Notes: generated by a model from the sequence alone, not told the origin. Shown: positions 1-11,708, counted from the stretch's first letter. The stretch is DNA of 64,000 bases from Sinotaia quadrata (GCA_028829895.1 CM054177.1:36486564-36550563); one strand, 5' to 3'. Program-made: numbers and translations.

Positions 1-141
1 GTAAGGATCAAACTATTCATTGCGTGTTCAAGTCATTCTGTGCATCACTAATGACCAGATCAGCTGCCAATCTGCATTTGTAACCGCTATGCGCCCTGGC
101 AGCTTCAGCGACGAGCTTACACTGACAAACACATTAAATCA
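1..141 (+). other. Exon-like, less AT-rich stretch at the left edge (unassigned)
   Basis: This stretch is clearly less AT-rich than its surroundings. On the plus strand it stays open across about 40 codons (central part TAMRPGSFSDELTLTNTLNQ) and is followed at 142 by a possible donor GTGAAT. On the minus strand a possible acceptor (TTTGTCAG) also occurs here. It does not resemble the missing NIDO segment, and I cannot name a family. It could be an exon of another gene or a transposon fragment; the evidence is weak because the window cuts it. Confidence 0.15.
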
Positions 142-581
142 GGTGAATTCATGTCCTGCTCCTTGTTGTAACATTCTTTCTCTATTTCTTATAAAAAAAA
201 TTGTCAAGTTAAACTTATTGTCAAATTGCTAGCTGACTTACGAACTTCTATCAAAGACTTGTATAAAATTATGAACAATTTAAAGATCTATGAACTTGAG
301 TCTGAATGACATTTTTATAAAAGATTTGGAATTGTTTGCACTGTTGGAGAAAATATGTATAGTATAATGAAAGGTTTGTATTGAGAATCCATGGTGGGCC
401 AAATTCCCTCTTTGTCTTAGCATTTTCTCATCGGTTATGTTGGATTCTTTTATGTCGCCGAACACTAATACAATGTCTCTTTATTTGTTTGTTTGTTTCT
501 TTCTTTCCTTCTTTGTACATGTACATGTATCTCGAGCACAAAAGAGGACCCAAATTGCCACTTAACTTCAATTATCTCAAT

Positions 582-1416
582 CAGTTATCTCGATCCCCAT
601 GACTAATCATGGGCTTTTGAAAATGTTAGTTATCAATGCTCTTCAACTGGCTCACACCTCTTTTATTTAATTAGCCCACTTTTGAAGTAACCACGCATAC
701 GATACTTTTCAGAGCTGTCAGAGCGAAATGACTCGTGAATTTAATTTTGACACTGGTTAGCTTTTTATAAAAACGAACTACAGTGTACAGTGTACACCCT
801 GCAGGTTTATTGTGATTTTGTGAGCGATCTTTGTGTTTGCAATGTTGGAGAATATAATGAAAGGTTTGTACATTTTTATTGTATACATGTACTGGTAAAT
901 CTTTGCTGTTAGTTGGTGCACATAAGCCTTTTGTTGTTAGCAAACAATTTACAGTGTGTGTACATTTTTATAGCATGCTGATCACGTCATCAAACAAATC
1001 ACGGCAACGCTGTTGTGTAAAAAATCACCAAAAACGTGCATGTATATTCTCATTTATTAAAGCACATCATGTACATAAAGAAATTTCAAGCACATTTTAC
1101 ATGTAATATTGAAGCATTTGTTTTCATGCAGACTGTTAAAGGCAAAAAGCAAGCAATAAAGCATTTTAGACTTTGTAAAGAAACTGTGTGTACATAAGAT
1201 TTTTGTTGTTAGCCAAACATGTACATGTATTTTTAAAGCATGCCGATCGCATCATCAGACAAATCACGGCAATGCTGTTGTGTGAAAAAAATCACCAAAA
1301 GTATATGCATGTTCATTCTCATTTATTAATACACATCATGTACATAAAGAAATGTCAAGCACACGTTTCAGTACTGTAATATATTGCCGCCATATTGGTT
1401 TTCAGTTATCTCGATC
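582..1416. mobile_element. Repeat unit bounded by 'cagttatctcgatc' motifs, possibly pogo/Jerky-type DNA transposon debris
   Basis: The 14-mer CAGTTATCTCGATC occurs at 582-595 and again at 1403-1416 in the same orientation, each next to further 'ttatctcaa' words. Within the interval a segment of about 170 bp is duplicated. Short 'ttatctcga' motifs are common at termini of pogo/Jerky-type elements in invertebrates (recollection, not tested). No transposase is visible here, so the assignment is tentative. Confidence 0.3.
921..1362. repeat. Diverged tandem duplication, about 170 bp, offset 272 bp
   Basis: Copy 1 (921-1093) and copy 2 (1193-1362) share long matching words such as 'aatcacggcaa', 'gctgttgtgt' and 'acatcatgtacataaagaaat', with scattered substitutions. 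The roughly 100 bp between the copies is not obviously repeated. Confidence 0.8.
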
Positions 1417-1614
1417 ATCGGTTATCTCAATGCTTTTTGGCAAACCCCTAGGCTGGCAACATAACCAGGTTCGACTAGTGGAATTATTAGTTCTAGGGCT
1501 TGACTTATTCTCTCTGACTGCGAAGGACAAAGACTCAGTCAACAGGTGAATTAATCAGATTATTAATTAAATTCACTATTAATTCACTGGAGGTGAAGTG
1601 TTCACCCCATGAAT

Positions 1615-1616
1615 CA

Positions 1617-1649
<33 letters not shown>

Positions 1650-1650
1650 T
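1615..1650. repeat. (CT)n(CA)n microsatellite
   Basis: A run of CT dinucleotides passes directly into CA dinucleotides. Confidence 0.95.
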
Positions 1651-2906
1651 ATTAAAATAACTGAATGTATTGTGTGTATGATATTTTAAAAAATAATTGT
1701 TTAGGGAGAAGGTCAGTATTATTTTGTGTAGGGGCAATTTTAAATATTTTTTCAAACAGTTGATTCATGTTGGAATATTGAGATTTATTTATTGTATTTA
1801 ACAATACATTTATACACTGATACAAAGAGAGTACTTTACCTTATTAGGAATTTATATACAGAAGCTGAAAATGGTGGGTGGGAAAAAGCTTCAAAAATGG
1901 CTACATATATTAGGATGCAAAACCAGTTTTATAGAATTTTGGATCTTCAAATGCATGGTTTTGCACTAAAATGTAAAAACTGTATTCTCTCACCAGTATA
2001 AGGTTTTATGTTATTATAAAGCTTTCAGGAGACTTTCTCCTTTTTATTAAATTTTAATATAAAATATATATATACCAGATACAAGTATTTTCTGTACCAT
2101 AGTGAACAAATCATCAAGGCTATAAGGTTTGACTTGATTGGCTACCTACCTTGCACATGACTGGTTTCATAACAAAAGCCTATTGCCTGTCATATTACTG
2201 TGTCTAGGAGCACCAAGTTTAATTATGTTCAGCTAAACAAAAATTGCAAACTGAGTTAAAATTAAACTTTCTAACTGATAAGCTTGATGTGGGAACATTA
2301 AAGTTTTGTAAACTGAAGGATAAATTTATTTATTTTCTGCCTTTCATATGTAGCCCATTATGAATATTTAGCAAAAAAATCATATAATTTCCCCATTCCC
2401 TTGTGGACTTAGGAGAAATCTTAGGCCTTAGGGCAAGTAGCAGAGACAACTTAGGTTAGGGTTGGTGTGGATTTAGAGCTTAGCTAGAAACTAATTTTTA
2501 TAGTACAGAAAGGAGATGGTGTTAGAAATATGTCAATTATATGAGAAACAGAAATATGTGAAGAATGTGGAACATACAGATTAGTCAGATATACAAAATA
2601 TTATTGTTAATATAGTGAGACACAGAGAAATTTGTAAAGTAGGTTAAACATATAGATTAGTTATAGGTTAGGTGAATGAAATATTATTGTGTTGGTTTAT
2701 AAAAGGAATGATGGGCTTGGACTGGTATGCATTTGACTGTGCCTCAATTACATTTATTTGGATTTGCTGTGTTATCTTCTGTACTGCCATGATTGTGTCT
2801 GTGCTTAGACAGCATTTATAATAAAATAAATGATCACTGTCCAAAAGAAACCTGTGTGCATCTCGTAGAATATTCAACCAGCCCATCACCCAATATCAAG
2901 AGGTAT

Positions 2907-2930
2907 CTCACACACACACACACACACACT
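2907..2930. repeat. (CA)n microsatellite abutting a TGTCAC-family element
   Basis: A pure CA tract ends exactly where the TGTCACGG start of the adjacent repeat family begins. Confidence 0.9.
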
Positions 2931-3430
2931 GTCACGGGTCATCGTTGTTGTTGTGGTTGTTGCTGACTGTCACTGGCCTCTCTCTCTCCTTCTCGGTCAA
3001 GGGGGGGGGGTTTCAGGTCAGATACCGCAACTTGCTGGGATCAGACCGAGTGACTTAAGGTGTTAAAATAATCACTCTCACACACAGATACAACGAGTGT
3101 TCTTGTGGGGAAATATATTTATTCTGCATATGGGGTAAAGTGTGAAAGTCAGCGTGTATGTATGAATGCGGAATGAATGTATTGTGAGGGACGAATGGAA
3201 CGAACAAACAAACAACCGTACCTACGCACTTGCACAACAGAGAGAGAGAAAAACCCAACTCTTGAAGAGTGAAAAAAAGAAGAAATTTATTCTAATAAAA
3301 AAATGGGCTACTCTCTTGTACGGTGTTAGTTATTCATTCAGAAAACATCCACTCAGCAACATTCATGGGGGGGGGGGGGAGGGGGACCAGAGCAATGGAT
3401 ATGATAAAAATAAAATAAAATAACAACAAA
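2930..3430 (+). mobile_element. TGTCAC-family repeat, copy 1 (may extend toward 4.9 kb)
   Basis: The copy begins TGTCACGG and contains landmark words shared with copies near 12.6-13.0 kb (inverted) and 17.9-18.35 kb (inverted): 'tttattctgcata', 'ggggtaaagtgtgaa', 'cattcatggggg' and 'accagagcaatg'. A G-run at 3001-3010 and another at 3367-3379 lie inside it. Downstream, AT-rich sequence with a recurring 'gggtgaagaccca' motif continues to about 4.9 kb and ends near a CA tract, which may be the rest of the element. No coding capacity was recognised. The class is unknown; an LTR or non-autonomous element is possible. Confidence 0.55.
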
Positions 3431-4913
3431 TTCAATAATATTATATCTAGTGGTGAAGACTGCAATGATCCTACCAAATAATACACGAGTTTATGACCCA
3501 ATACAAAAAATTAATGGTAAATACAAAAGAGTGCGGTGATGACCGCAAAAAGGACTACCCTGAGCTAATGTTAGCTTTATACAATAGGGTGAAGACCCAA
3601 GATGATTTACACTATTTATAAAATCAGACTGATGGGTGTAAACCCAAAGTTAATAAATATGAATATCTATAAATATTTAGGGTAAAAAAAAATTCCAATC
3701 AACAGCTTAACTAAATGTTTATGAAAAAAGTTTATATTATACTGACTAAATATTTGGGGTGTAAACCCAATCTACAGTAAATGTCCAATAACTATAAATA
3801 TTCAACTTCAATGTTTATGCAGAAAGAATGTCTTTATAAAGAATTGTCAATAGTGTTTTAAAAGTTCTAAATAATTAATAAACTAATCTAACTTACCTAC
3901 CTAAATCAATGCACCACTAACTAAATCTATCCTACTTACTAATGTCAAATGAAGAAAAGCACACACATCTGTGTGAAGAAAAACATGGTCACACTTGCCA
4001 ACACACTGGTGAAGAAAGTCACGGGTGATAACTAGACCCCGCAGATAACAATGTAAGTAGTACATATACACAATCACAAGTTGACGCTGAAGAGCTGTCA
4101 GACTTCGTAGACTTGCCTCCCTTGCTGAACAGCAAGAAGGCCCTCGCACTGAAAAATGTGAGGTTAAACGTTGGTGAAAACTGATGAGTATAAGTGAAGA
4201 GTGCCCCGTCCAGCCTTGTCCCAGAATCTCCAGTCTGTAAGACGATAGCCCTGGTTTCTGCCGACAATCTAGGGAGGGTGCCCGACGTGTGGCTGGGTGG
4301 GTAGAGGCTGGCTGGTCCTATCCCATGAAGATACTTCAATGCATGGAAGTCTCTGCCAACGAAGGGTGAGCATTCCTGTAGTCCTATTTTGCTAATTATG
4401 AAAATTAGGCAAAAGGGACGGTGCCAGAATGTGACGACAAAAAAACGTCTAAGCTTTCTGTAGCTCCTCTGTTGTTCTGCCCGCCTACACTTTACACTGA
4501 AGGAAAAAAGTCCCTGTAATTCTCTTATATAGAAACCAAGTCCTCCACAGCCTTCTAGAAAGAAAAGGCACGTGAAATAATGGCTGCCTATTGTTATTTG
4601 ATGCATTCAGTTAGTGGTGCAATGACTAAAATAATCCCTAGTTAAATTTCTATTTAATGAACATTTAACAATTATATATACTATCTACCTATTACTAATT
4701 TAATTGTTATCACCTAACATAAATAAACAAGCAAACAAATCAAATAAAAATGTTATAAATAAAAAATAAGCAATCACGCTTGCAAACCGACTAACAGTGC
4801 ATGCATCATGCCACTTTCACTCATCAATCAGCTGACACATAGTGCGACTGATAAAGGGAGGTAATAAGGTAAAATAACAAACTTTTATGATTACTCTCCC
4901 CTTTTTTCAGTCT

Positions 4914-4938
4914 CTCTCACACACACACACACACACTC
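4914..4938. repeat. (CA)n microsatellite
   Basis: A CT-rich lead followed by a CA tract, the same arrangement as at 1615 and 2907. Confidence 0.9.
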
Positions 4939-5054
4939 TAATATATACATATACAAGAAATAAAGAATTATATGCAAAAGAAATTTAATTCAATAAAATG
5001 TGAGGCTCTTTACAATTATACTGGCATTTGATAAATAAGCATTATTTTACTTAC

Positions 5055-5196
5055 CTTGTCTGATTGCTGATTAAAATATCCCACTTTGTCCCAGGTAACA
5101 ATGAAAAGAGATTGAGGCTGAAAGAATGTCATTCCTCTGAAGTGACTTTGTACATCATTTGCTGCACGCTGCAATAGTAAGAAATCTTGAGTCTCT
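5055..5196 (-). CDS. Secreted NIDO-domain (nidogen-like) protein, coding exon 3; gene continues past the left edge
   Basis: Seen: a 142-base minus-strand exon between acceptor TTTTACAG and donor GTAAGT. It finishes the Arg codon from exon 2 and encodes 47 residues, starting ETQDFLLLQRAANDVQSHF and ending FIVTWDKVGYFNQQSDK. This is the second half of the NIDO core, where the family has 'F-P-S-FIVTW--VGYFN--TDK' followed by VNTFQ. The exon ends in phase 0 just before the expected VNTFQ segment. I did not find that next exon between 1 and 5054; with introns of about 8 kb it is most likely beyond the left edge. No stops or frame breaks occur in any of the three exons, so the gene looks functional. 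Confidence 0.92.
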
Positions 5197-5639
5197 CTGT
5201 AAAAATCAAAACAAAAAATTATGGAATTAGGATGCATTCTATGGCACAAATATGAAAAGTCACTACATTCTCTTTATATCCTTATTTAATTTTATTCTCA
5301 GTACCCTAAATAAAAATGTTTTATTTCAATAGCTATTAAGTAAGAAATAATTAATTGTGGTACTGGCATTAAAACTGCCTCTGATATAAACTATGTATAA
5401 GTTCAACAAAAAATATGTATGTTTTACATTCATGAAATGAGTTGGCAGTCACACTTAAGAGAGTGAACTTATATACTATAAGCAATTTATAGTGTTATTT
5501 ATATAGGCTCTATGCGCATACTGTTTCGAACATAAAACTGCTTTGTCTTTGTTATACTATTTTTAATCTTCATTGTATTACAAATTTACATATTACTTGT
5601 TATAAGTTTATTTATCACTTGTCTGTTTATTGTATCAGC

Positions 5640-7694
5640 TGTCTATGTATGAATGAGTGTGACAGGAAGGCTAATCATGTCATTTGTGATTGTATATGAG
5701 TGGTGGAGTAAATTTGCCTATCTCTATTTCTAGACTTAATTGTTATATAAATTGCTAAATTGTCAAAGTGACCTGACCTTGGGCATTCCTTATGATGATA
5801 TTTTTTTGTAAGTGTCAGAGTTGGAGTAAACAGCTCAAGTTGAGAATACGCTAGAAAATTGCTGATGCAATCCAAACCAGTTCTAACTGGATGAGTAGTT
5901 TTTCTGACTAATAGTTTCAAGCTTATTCATATCAATTTTATCCAATGGGGATAGACAGGAAGTTTCTTTGTTGAAGAAGTACTCTATTCTATCACTTTGA
6001 ATTTGAAAATACATGTAACTCGAGTCCAGTCATAAAGGTGATTGTTAGCTTATGGTAAGTTAACTGACTAATAAAGGAAGAATGGAATATTTTGTACACG
6101 TTTGCTATTGATCTATGATTTGAATCGGAGAATGATTATGTATTTGAACCATTATTTCTATGTTCATTAATTTGACTACATTGTACTTTATATTGGTGAA
6201 TTTTGATTGATGCTATATTTCTTATGCTATGTATGGGGCTAATGAAATTGTTGCAGGATTTGTAAGTTGAGAATGTTTATAAGAGAGAAAGGAGTTTAGA
6301 GATACAATATGCCTTAAATTTAGTGTTGCCTTAATCTGACTTTTGCAGAGCAGAGCAAGCCTTTTGTTTTTTGTTGTCACTTCATGCTACAGTGACTACT
6401 ATACTCTACTTGAATATGTTAGTGTGTGTATCCAACATTGTTGTCAACTTATCAGTAAATCGCATCAATGTAAGTTGATTCCCATAAATTCCATTCAAGA
6501 ACCAATATGGCAGAGATAAGTGGCCTGAGTTTGGTCTTGAGAATTCACGGAGCTCATTCCTCGTGGTGTGTTGAGTAAATGCACAGTATTGTCTAAAACA
6601 TTCCTTTTGATGTGCTTGATAGCGCATGTGAAATTAGGGATGATTCTCTACAGTGTGCTTAGAGAGCACATTGAAGATTCTGGAACAGGAGGGACACATG
6701 GGACCTTGCCTAGATATGAAAGGCAGTGACTTGTTGCAAAATGTGGATTGTGAAACATGTGCTAGCAATAGGTGCCCTCTTTGAATAGGCTATATGTACT
6801 GATTTTAATTATTTCTCTGCAACTACTCTCATTTCCGCGATGATATCCATGAACTTGATTATATATTTATGTTAATGACTGCTTATGTCTATGCTAGGAT
6901 AAACTGAATGATTGTCCAGCATAAATCAAACATTGTAATGAAGTGATGTAAAGATCAGCACTCTTTGATTATATTCATATGTTATATATTTGACTATTAA
7001 TTTAATAAATTTATTGACTTTCATACACATATTGATAACTATATGTTGGAAAGACAGTGGGATGGGGGCTTGCTAAATATAGATTAAAGATGGATTTGTC
7101 TTCTTCTTTAGTAAGAAGTTTTCCACCTACGGAAATACTGTGTGACAGTAAATGTTTGTGTTTAACTCTTTTGGTGCTCATGTTGACATGTTTGTCATTA
7201 AAAGTCACACTGCTTATACGTTGCTATTCACAGCTTTGTACAGTGATTACCTGGCAGCCTGGCCTGACTTATCAGGCCATATTTGCGTGTGCATGCGCAT
7301 TGGTGTCTTTGCTTGTAAATATATACTTTGTCACAATTTCAAACTGATTTTACCATATTACTATGGGATTATCACTGACAAGTGAAAATTAATGACAATT
7401 AACATTAAATGTTGGTTTTATTCATACAGTAAACAATATTAATGGTTATATCGTGTTTTTAATGTATGAACTGCTAAAATCTTACTGCAATTAACTCAAA
7501 AATATATATCTGCAAAATAATCAGCACCCAGAGTAAACAACAAAAAAATTTATTCAGCACCAAAAGAGTTAATGTTGTGGAAGAGAGAAAACGTTTACAG
7601 CTGCATATCCACCAAGTGAGAGAAAGAAGTAGTATCTTCTGGAGAATTATTAATAATGTAAATTAAAATTCTCATCATTTGTAATTATTTATGG
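5640..7694 (+). mobile_element. Repeat family A, most complete copy (about 2 kb, interrupted by a MITE)
   Basis: Parts of this interval match other places in the window: 5640-6110 matches the reverse complement of 37270-37690; 6105-6250 matches 35955-36110; 6420-7000 matches 10450-11000; and 6990-7694, minus the MITE, matches 36810-37110. No intact protein is visible. The 3' end lies near 7694, where similarity with the 37110 copy stops. The class is uncertain. Confidence 0.65.
7166..7568. mobile_element. 403-bp piggyBac-type MITE with TTAA target duplications
   Basis: Both ends carry the 13-bp inverted repeat CTCTTTTGGTGCT, flanked on each side by TTAA (7162-7165 and 7569-7572). The related family A copy at about 36985 reads straight through with a single TTAA and no insertion, giving an empty site. 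TTAA duplication and a 'C-C/T-TTT' terminal start are typical of piggyBac superfamily elements. It has no coding capacity; small open frames across it are chance. Confidence 0.9.
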
Positions 7695-8121
7695 ATGATT
7701 AATTAATAATAATAATAATCGTAACCATTAATTATGTGGTGTTAGTGTCACATAAGTGAGTAGGCTGTCTGGTGATGAGCTCTGATTTGTTCAAAATTGT
7801 TAAACTAATTGTCATTGTGTTGAAATCAGTAAATTTAGAAAACAATCGGTGGAAAAAAATTGTTGAGCTTAAGAACCTAATGAGAAATCCTAGACTAAAA
7901 CAGATCTAGAGAAGAGATAGTTGACTAGTGAACTAGACATTTAGAAAGCTGTCTTATCTTGCTAATTATTTTTATAACATTATCTAGCACTGTCTTGCTT
8001 TGTCTATCCTTTTTTCTCTTTTGAAATTTTTTAACCTTTTGATTTATACTGATTGCATATTGTATTGATTTCATTATCATAGTTTCCATTACTGATGTGT
8101 GAAGATTATATTGGTTACACT

Positions 8122-8346
8122 GATTGTGCATTTTAAGTAACTAGATTTAAAGTTTACTAGCTGCTTGACTTTGTGTAGAGATTATAGTTTATACTTTTTA
8201 AGTTGATTGTGCATTTTAAGTAACTAGATTTAAAGTTTACTAGTTGCTTGACTGTGTGTAGAGATTATACTATGTGTACTTACACTGACTGTGTATTTTT
8301 AGTAACCAGATTTAAATTTTCTAGTTGCTTGAGTGTGTATGGAGAT
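8122..8346. repeat. Tandem triplet, unit about 82-83 bp
   Basis: Three consecutive units start at 8122, 8205 and 8287, each opening with 'gattgtgcatttt' or a close variant and containing 'agatttaaa' and 'ttgcttga'. The third unit is the most diverged. Confidence 0.9.
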
Positions 8347-8429
8347 ACTTTTTGTAAAATCTATCAGATAACTCATTAGTCAGCTAGTTTTTACATAACT
8401 GGTAGGGTTATTTTGCCACTTAAAGTCTC

Positions 8430-9240
8430 TAGGAAGATTCTAGGAGAGATAGATGTGGACAGAGATGGGGAAGGAGGAAGCCATTGACTTGGGTCTTTCA
8501 GGATGTGAGGCTAAAGATTATGCTATAAACTATGTAAAATAAAGAAAAGAACTAGAAATAAAAAAGGAATGTGAAAGAAAAAAATTAGAAATAAAAAAGG
8601 AGTGAGAAAGGAGAACTGAACATAATAAAGAAAGAAATAGAAAGATAAACGTAAATAGCTCCACTTGACCAGATTGCTAGAACTAAAAGTAGAGATTAGC
8701 AGTGGGAAAGACATTAGGGATCACTTTGTGATTGACCAGTTACAATTATCATATTCTCCTGCAATCTAAGCTTTTGTTAAGGACAAAGGACCAAAGAGTT
8801 TGACAGATTGATTAAAAGCAGCTCATAGGTACAAGGAGACATATGGGAAACGTACTGATTTGACATCTAGGTATAACTCTGATCCTCACAAAACTGTTAA
8901 TGAAAAAGTGACATACAAATAACAGAATGATAGGTCTGACCACAAACCAAATACGGGACTCACTTCATCATCTCCTTCATTTAAAAAGACAAAAGATAGA
9001 GTACCCACACCTCACCCCCATAGTAAACACAAAGGTGTTCAGAACCAGTATTGGTTTTAGCTGTGGCAAACCAGGCCATATTAAATGTTATTGCCCATAA
9101 ATGTCATAGAACTCTGTGACACTGTTTGTAGAGTAGGGTTAGTAGTACACCCTAGCCTAATGAAGGAAAGTGACTACTGTTTCAAACAATCATTCTAGCC
9201 AATGGTGTAAAAGATAACATATCCACTGTGATGGTAGACA
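8430..9240 (+). pseudogene. Degenerate Ty3/Gypsy-type gag with a CCHC zinc knuckle, running into a protease-proximal region
   Basis: A Lys/Glu-rich stretch (about 8540-8650) is followed by a basic region and then a zinc-knuckle motif at 9053-9097 reading FSCGKPGHIKCYCP. The first Cys of the CX2CX4HX4C pattern is replaced by Gly (GGT where TGT is expected). Multiple stops and frame changes are present. After the knuckle, a segment with NHSSQ / ILANGVKDNISTVMVDIDSK-like reading resembles the start of an aspartic-protease region. This is an old LTR-retrotransposon relic, clearly non-functional; superfamily assignment rests on the knuckle and general layout. Confidence 0.55.
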
Positions 9241-9779
9241 TAGATAGCAAATATGTGTAGCCCCTGTTAGTTTTGGTATTTTTGTGTGTCATCATCGTGT
9301 GTGTATGTGTACAGCCGCATCCCCACGCTTTTACAAGTAGGACCAAGGCTGTCTGTTGTAAATGGGTCAAGACCACTCCCTTTGTTTCAAAGCGCGTGCT
9401 ATATTGGCGCTAGCTGTGTTAGAGTGTGTGCTTTTATTGTTATATACTGTTTTAGGTAGTTAGTAAGTGAAGTTCATATTTATATATTTAGAAAGTAGAT
9501 AGTTTATATTTTTAATTGATGTATTTTTATATGATGAATAATGTTATTGTATTTGTGTATTTTGCAATTTATGTGTGTGTGAATGCTTTTCCTGAAGCCT
9601 GCCAACACAGATTTTATTTCATTAAAGGTTTAATTCTTCAGATTATATATATGAAAATATTTGTATATTAAAGCATAATTATAGTAGTTTCACTGTATAT
9701 TTGAATTATTATGTATTTTTTAGGCATGTAGCTATAGTTGATAGTCGAAAGCAAGTAAAGAAACATAAAAGTTATTTTT

Positions 9780-10010
9780 AGAAGCCTTTCCACACTAGAT
9801 TTCCGTTTTCTGGAACCCTGGGCTTCAGGGAAGGCCGCTCCCATAGGATATAAAGAGTGTATGTGGTTTGAGTGAGAGTGTCTCTGAGAGTGTCTATCTG
9901 CAAATAAAGACAATGTAACAGCAACCAGGCGTTGTCAAATCTGTTATCATGACTGCCATCCATCATCGTCGTTCGTCAGTATTGTCTCTATGTTTGTGAC
10001 CCGGGTACTA
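9780..10010 (+). promoter_or_regulatory. LTR-like segment with TATA box and polyadenylation signal
   Basis: A compact, less AT-rich block has a TATA-like 'ggatataaagag' near 9847 and AATAAA near 9903, followed by a GT/C-rich stretch, the order expected of a U3-R-U5. A possible outer limit is the 'tgtagcccctg' at about 9255. I could not identify paired LTR copies, so it might be a solo LTR or an unrelated promoter-like sequence. Confidence 0.3.
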
Positions 10011-10019
10011 CCACTCTGG

Positions 10020-10440
10020 ATCTCCATCTACTGCATATGTATGCGGACACATTCAGGCTGTATGTCTAGTAAATTGCATTGAGAGTGGAATCATGGGATG
10101 TAAATATATTCTCAATGGTGAGGACACCCCAGATTTGCTTGACAATGTGTATATGCTCACATGCAGGCAAGCTGCATCACAGGAAGCTGAAGGAGCATGT
10201 GTGAAGGTATGCAAGGTGAATCAGGAATAGTCGGTAACAAGTGTGAAGGTGATGCGCCATTGGTGGGGTATGTCAACAGGAAATCACACTGTACCAAGTC
10301 ATGGCAGGGCAGATAATTGTTTCTGACTATCAGACTGTGGCTGAATCTAAAGGGGAAAAGGCCCAGCTCCGAGCAGCACAATTGCCAGATGATTCTCTAG
10401 AGAAATGTCAAGAGAAGGAAGACCAAGCTCTCAGGATTGT
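10020..10440 (+). pseudogene. Protein-like remnant, probably Gypsy protease/RT junction
   Basis: One frame reads a protein-like stretch including YILNGEDTPDLLDNVYMLTCRQA before stops, with an Ala/Glu-rich linker. In Gypsy elements a short 'ILG-D' segment and then a basic 'V-TR-QA' linker precede reverse transcriptase, and this resembles that. It may be the continuation of the gag relic at 8.4-9.2 kb, split by the LTR-like insertion. Confidence 0.3.
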
Positions 10441-10449
10441 ATGTGTCTA

Positions 10450-11000
10450 AATCTTCTGGCAATTGAATACGTTAGTGTGTGCATCTAGTGTTGTTGTCAA
10501 CTTATCAGTAAATCATGCTGCAGTAAGTTGATTCCCAAGAATTCCATTCAAGAACCAATATGGCAGAGAGATTTGTGGCCTGAATTTGGTCTTGAGAATT
10601 CATGGAACTCATTTTGAAAATTCCTTGAGGTGTGTTAAGTAAATACACAAGAATTTTCAAAAACATTCCTCCTGATGTGCTTGATAGTGCATCTGAAATT
10701 GAGGATGATTCTCTATGATATGCTTGGAGAGAGTGTAAAAGATTCTGGAACATTTGTGTAATGCGCCTCTAGGAGGGACACGTGGGACCTTGCCTAGATA
10801 TGAAAGGCAGTGACTGGATGCAAACTACAGATTGTGAAACACATGCTGGCAACAGCCACAATCTTTGAACAGATTATGTGTATTGACTTTAATTATTTCT
10901 CTGAAACTCTCATTTCCATGAACATATCCATGAACTTGATTAAATATTTATGTTACATACTGCTTATGACTATGCTAGGATAAACTGAATATTTTCCAGC
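10450..11000 (+). mobile_element. Repeat family A, partial copy 2
   Basis: It matches 6410-6920 over most of its length, with shared words such as 'gttgttgtcaacttatcagtaaatc', 'aagaaccaatatggcagag' and 'tatgctaggataaactgaat'. It ends where family B begins at about 11008. Confidence 0.8.
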
Positions 11001-11007
11001 AACATTT

Positions 11008-11340
11008 GATGTCACGGGTATGAGGAAATATTAATATTTTTTCTCTCTAAGTGTCTACTCTAAACATTAATTTAAACATAGAAAGGGGCCAAAATGACCA
11101 TTTTGTCAACAATGTGAAACCTAGGTGGAAATGCTAGCTGAGGAATAAGTGCCAGGGAATGGCCAGGGAATGGAAAGACGTAATTAACTTTGGAGGGACG
11201 CAAGCATTTACCCCTCTGTGGTCAGCAATGCCAGACCATAAATCCTGTCAGTGTACAGTTATATGTGGTAGGTAACTGAGACGTTAATTTTGTCTGTGAG
11301 AAAACAGGCTCTGAGTTTAGAAATGTAACTTGTGGAGAAG
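11008..11340 (+). mobile_element. Repeat family B, copy 1
   Basis: This stretch and the reverse complement of about 42080-42390 share long blocks, for example 'tgaccattttgtcaacaatgtgaaacc', 'ctgtggtcagc' and 'gttaattttgtctgtgagaa'. No protein is recognised. Confidence 0.75.
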
Positions 11341-11436
11341 TGCCCTAATTCAATAGTGTTTACCAACCACAGGACTTTTTGACATGCTTTAGGCGTGCTA
11401 AATAAACAGAACCTTCAACATTTTTGGGGATTCTGT

Positions 11437-11708
11437 TAATCATTTATAAACACCAAGACACCCTTTTTCTCTAGAGTGTGTGTATGCATGACTAATCATT
11501 TATAAACACACTCTTTTTCTCTAGAGTGTGTATGCATGACTAATCGTTTATAAACACCGAGACACCCTTTTTCTCTACAGTGTGTGTATGCATGACTAAT
11601 CATTTATAAACACCAAGACACCCTTTTTCTCTAGAGTGCGTGTGTGCATGACTAATCATTTATAAACACCGAGACACCCTTTTTCTCTAGAGTGTGTGTA
11701 TGTGCGAC
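11437..11708. repeat. Minisatellite, five units of about 56 bp
   Basis: Five head-to-tail units start with 'taatcatttataaacac' and end 'gtatgcatgac'. Unit 2 has lost about 8 bp and unit 5 ends in a variant (gtgcgac). Each unit carries 'cctttttctctagagtg'. Confidence 0.93.

Larger units (their letters stand above)
141..5054. other. NIDO-gene intron downstream of exon 3: repeats, no recognised gene
   Basis: No convincing coding exon was found. The stretch holds the duplicated segment near 0.9-1.4 kb with 'ttatctcga' motifs, microsatellites (1.62, 2.91, 4.91 kb), a featureless AT-rich part at 1.7-2.9 kb, and a TGTCAC-family element from 2.93 kb. A 195-codon minus-strand open frame at 4019-4606 has no recognisable domain. 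Confidence 0.5.

Noticed and set aside
1465..1482. tRNA B-box-like 'ggttcgac' word
   Set aside because: No A box, no acceptor stem and no cloverleaf around it.
4019..4606. 195-codon minus-strand open frame
   Set aside because: No recognised domain, odd composition, and it overlaps sequence that looks like repeat element; probably chance.
7057..7385. Two overlapping plus-strand frames of 77-96 codons
   Set aside because: They cross the boundary of the MITE and have no domain; chance frames.
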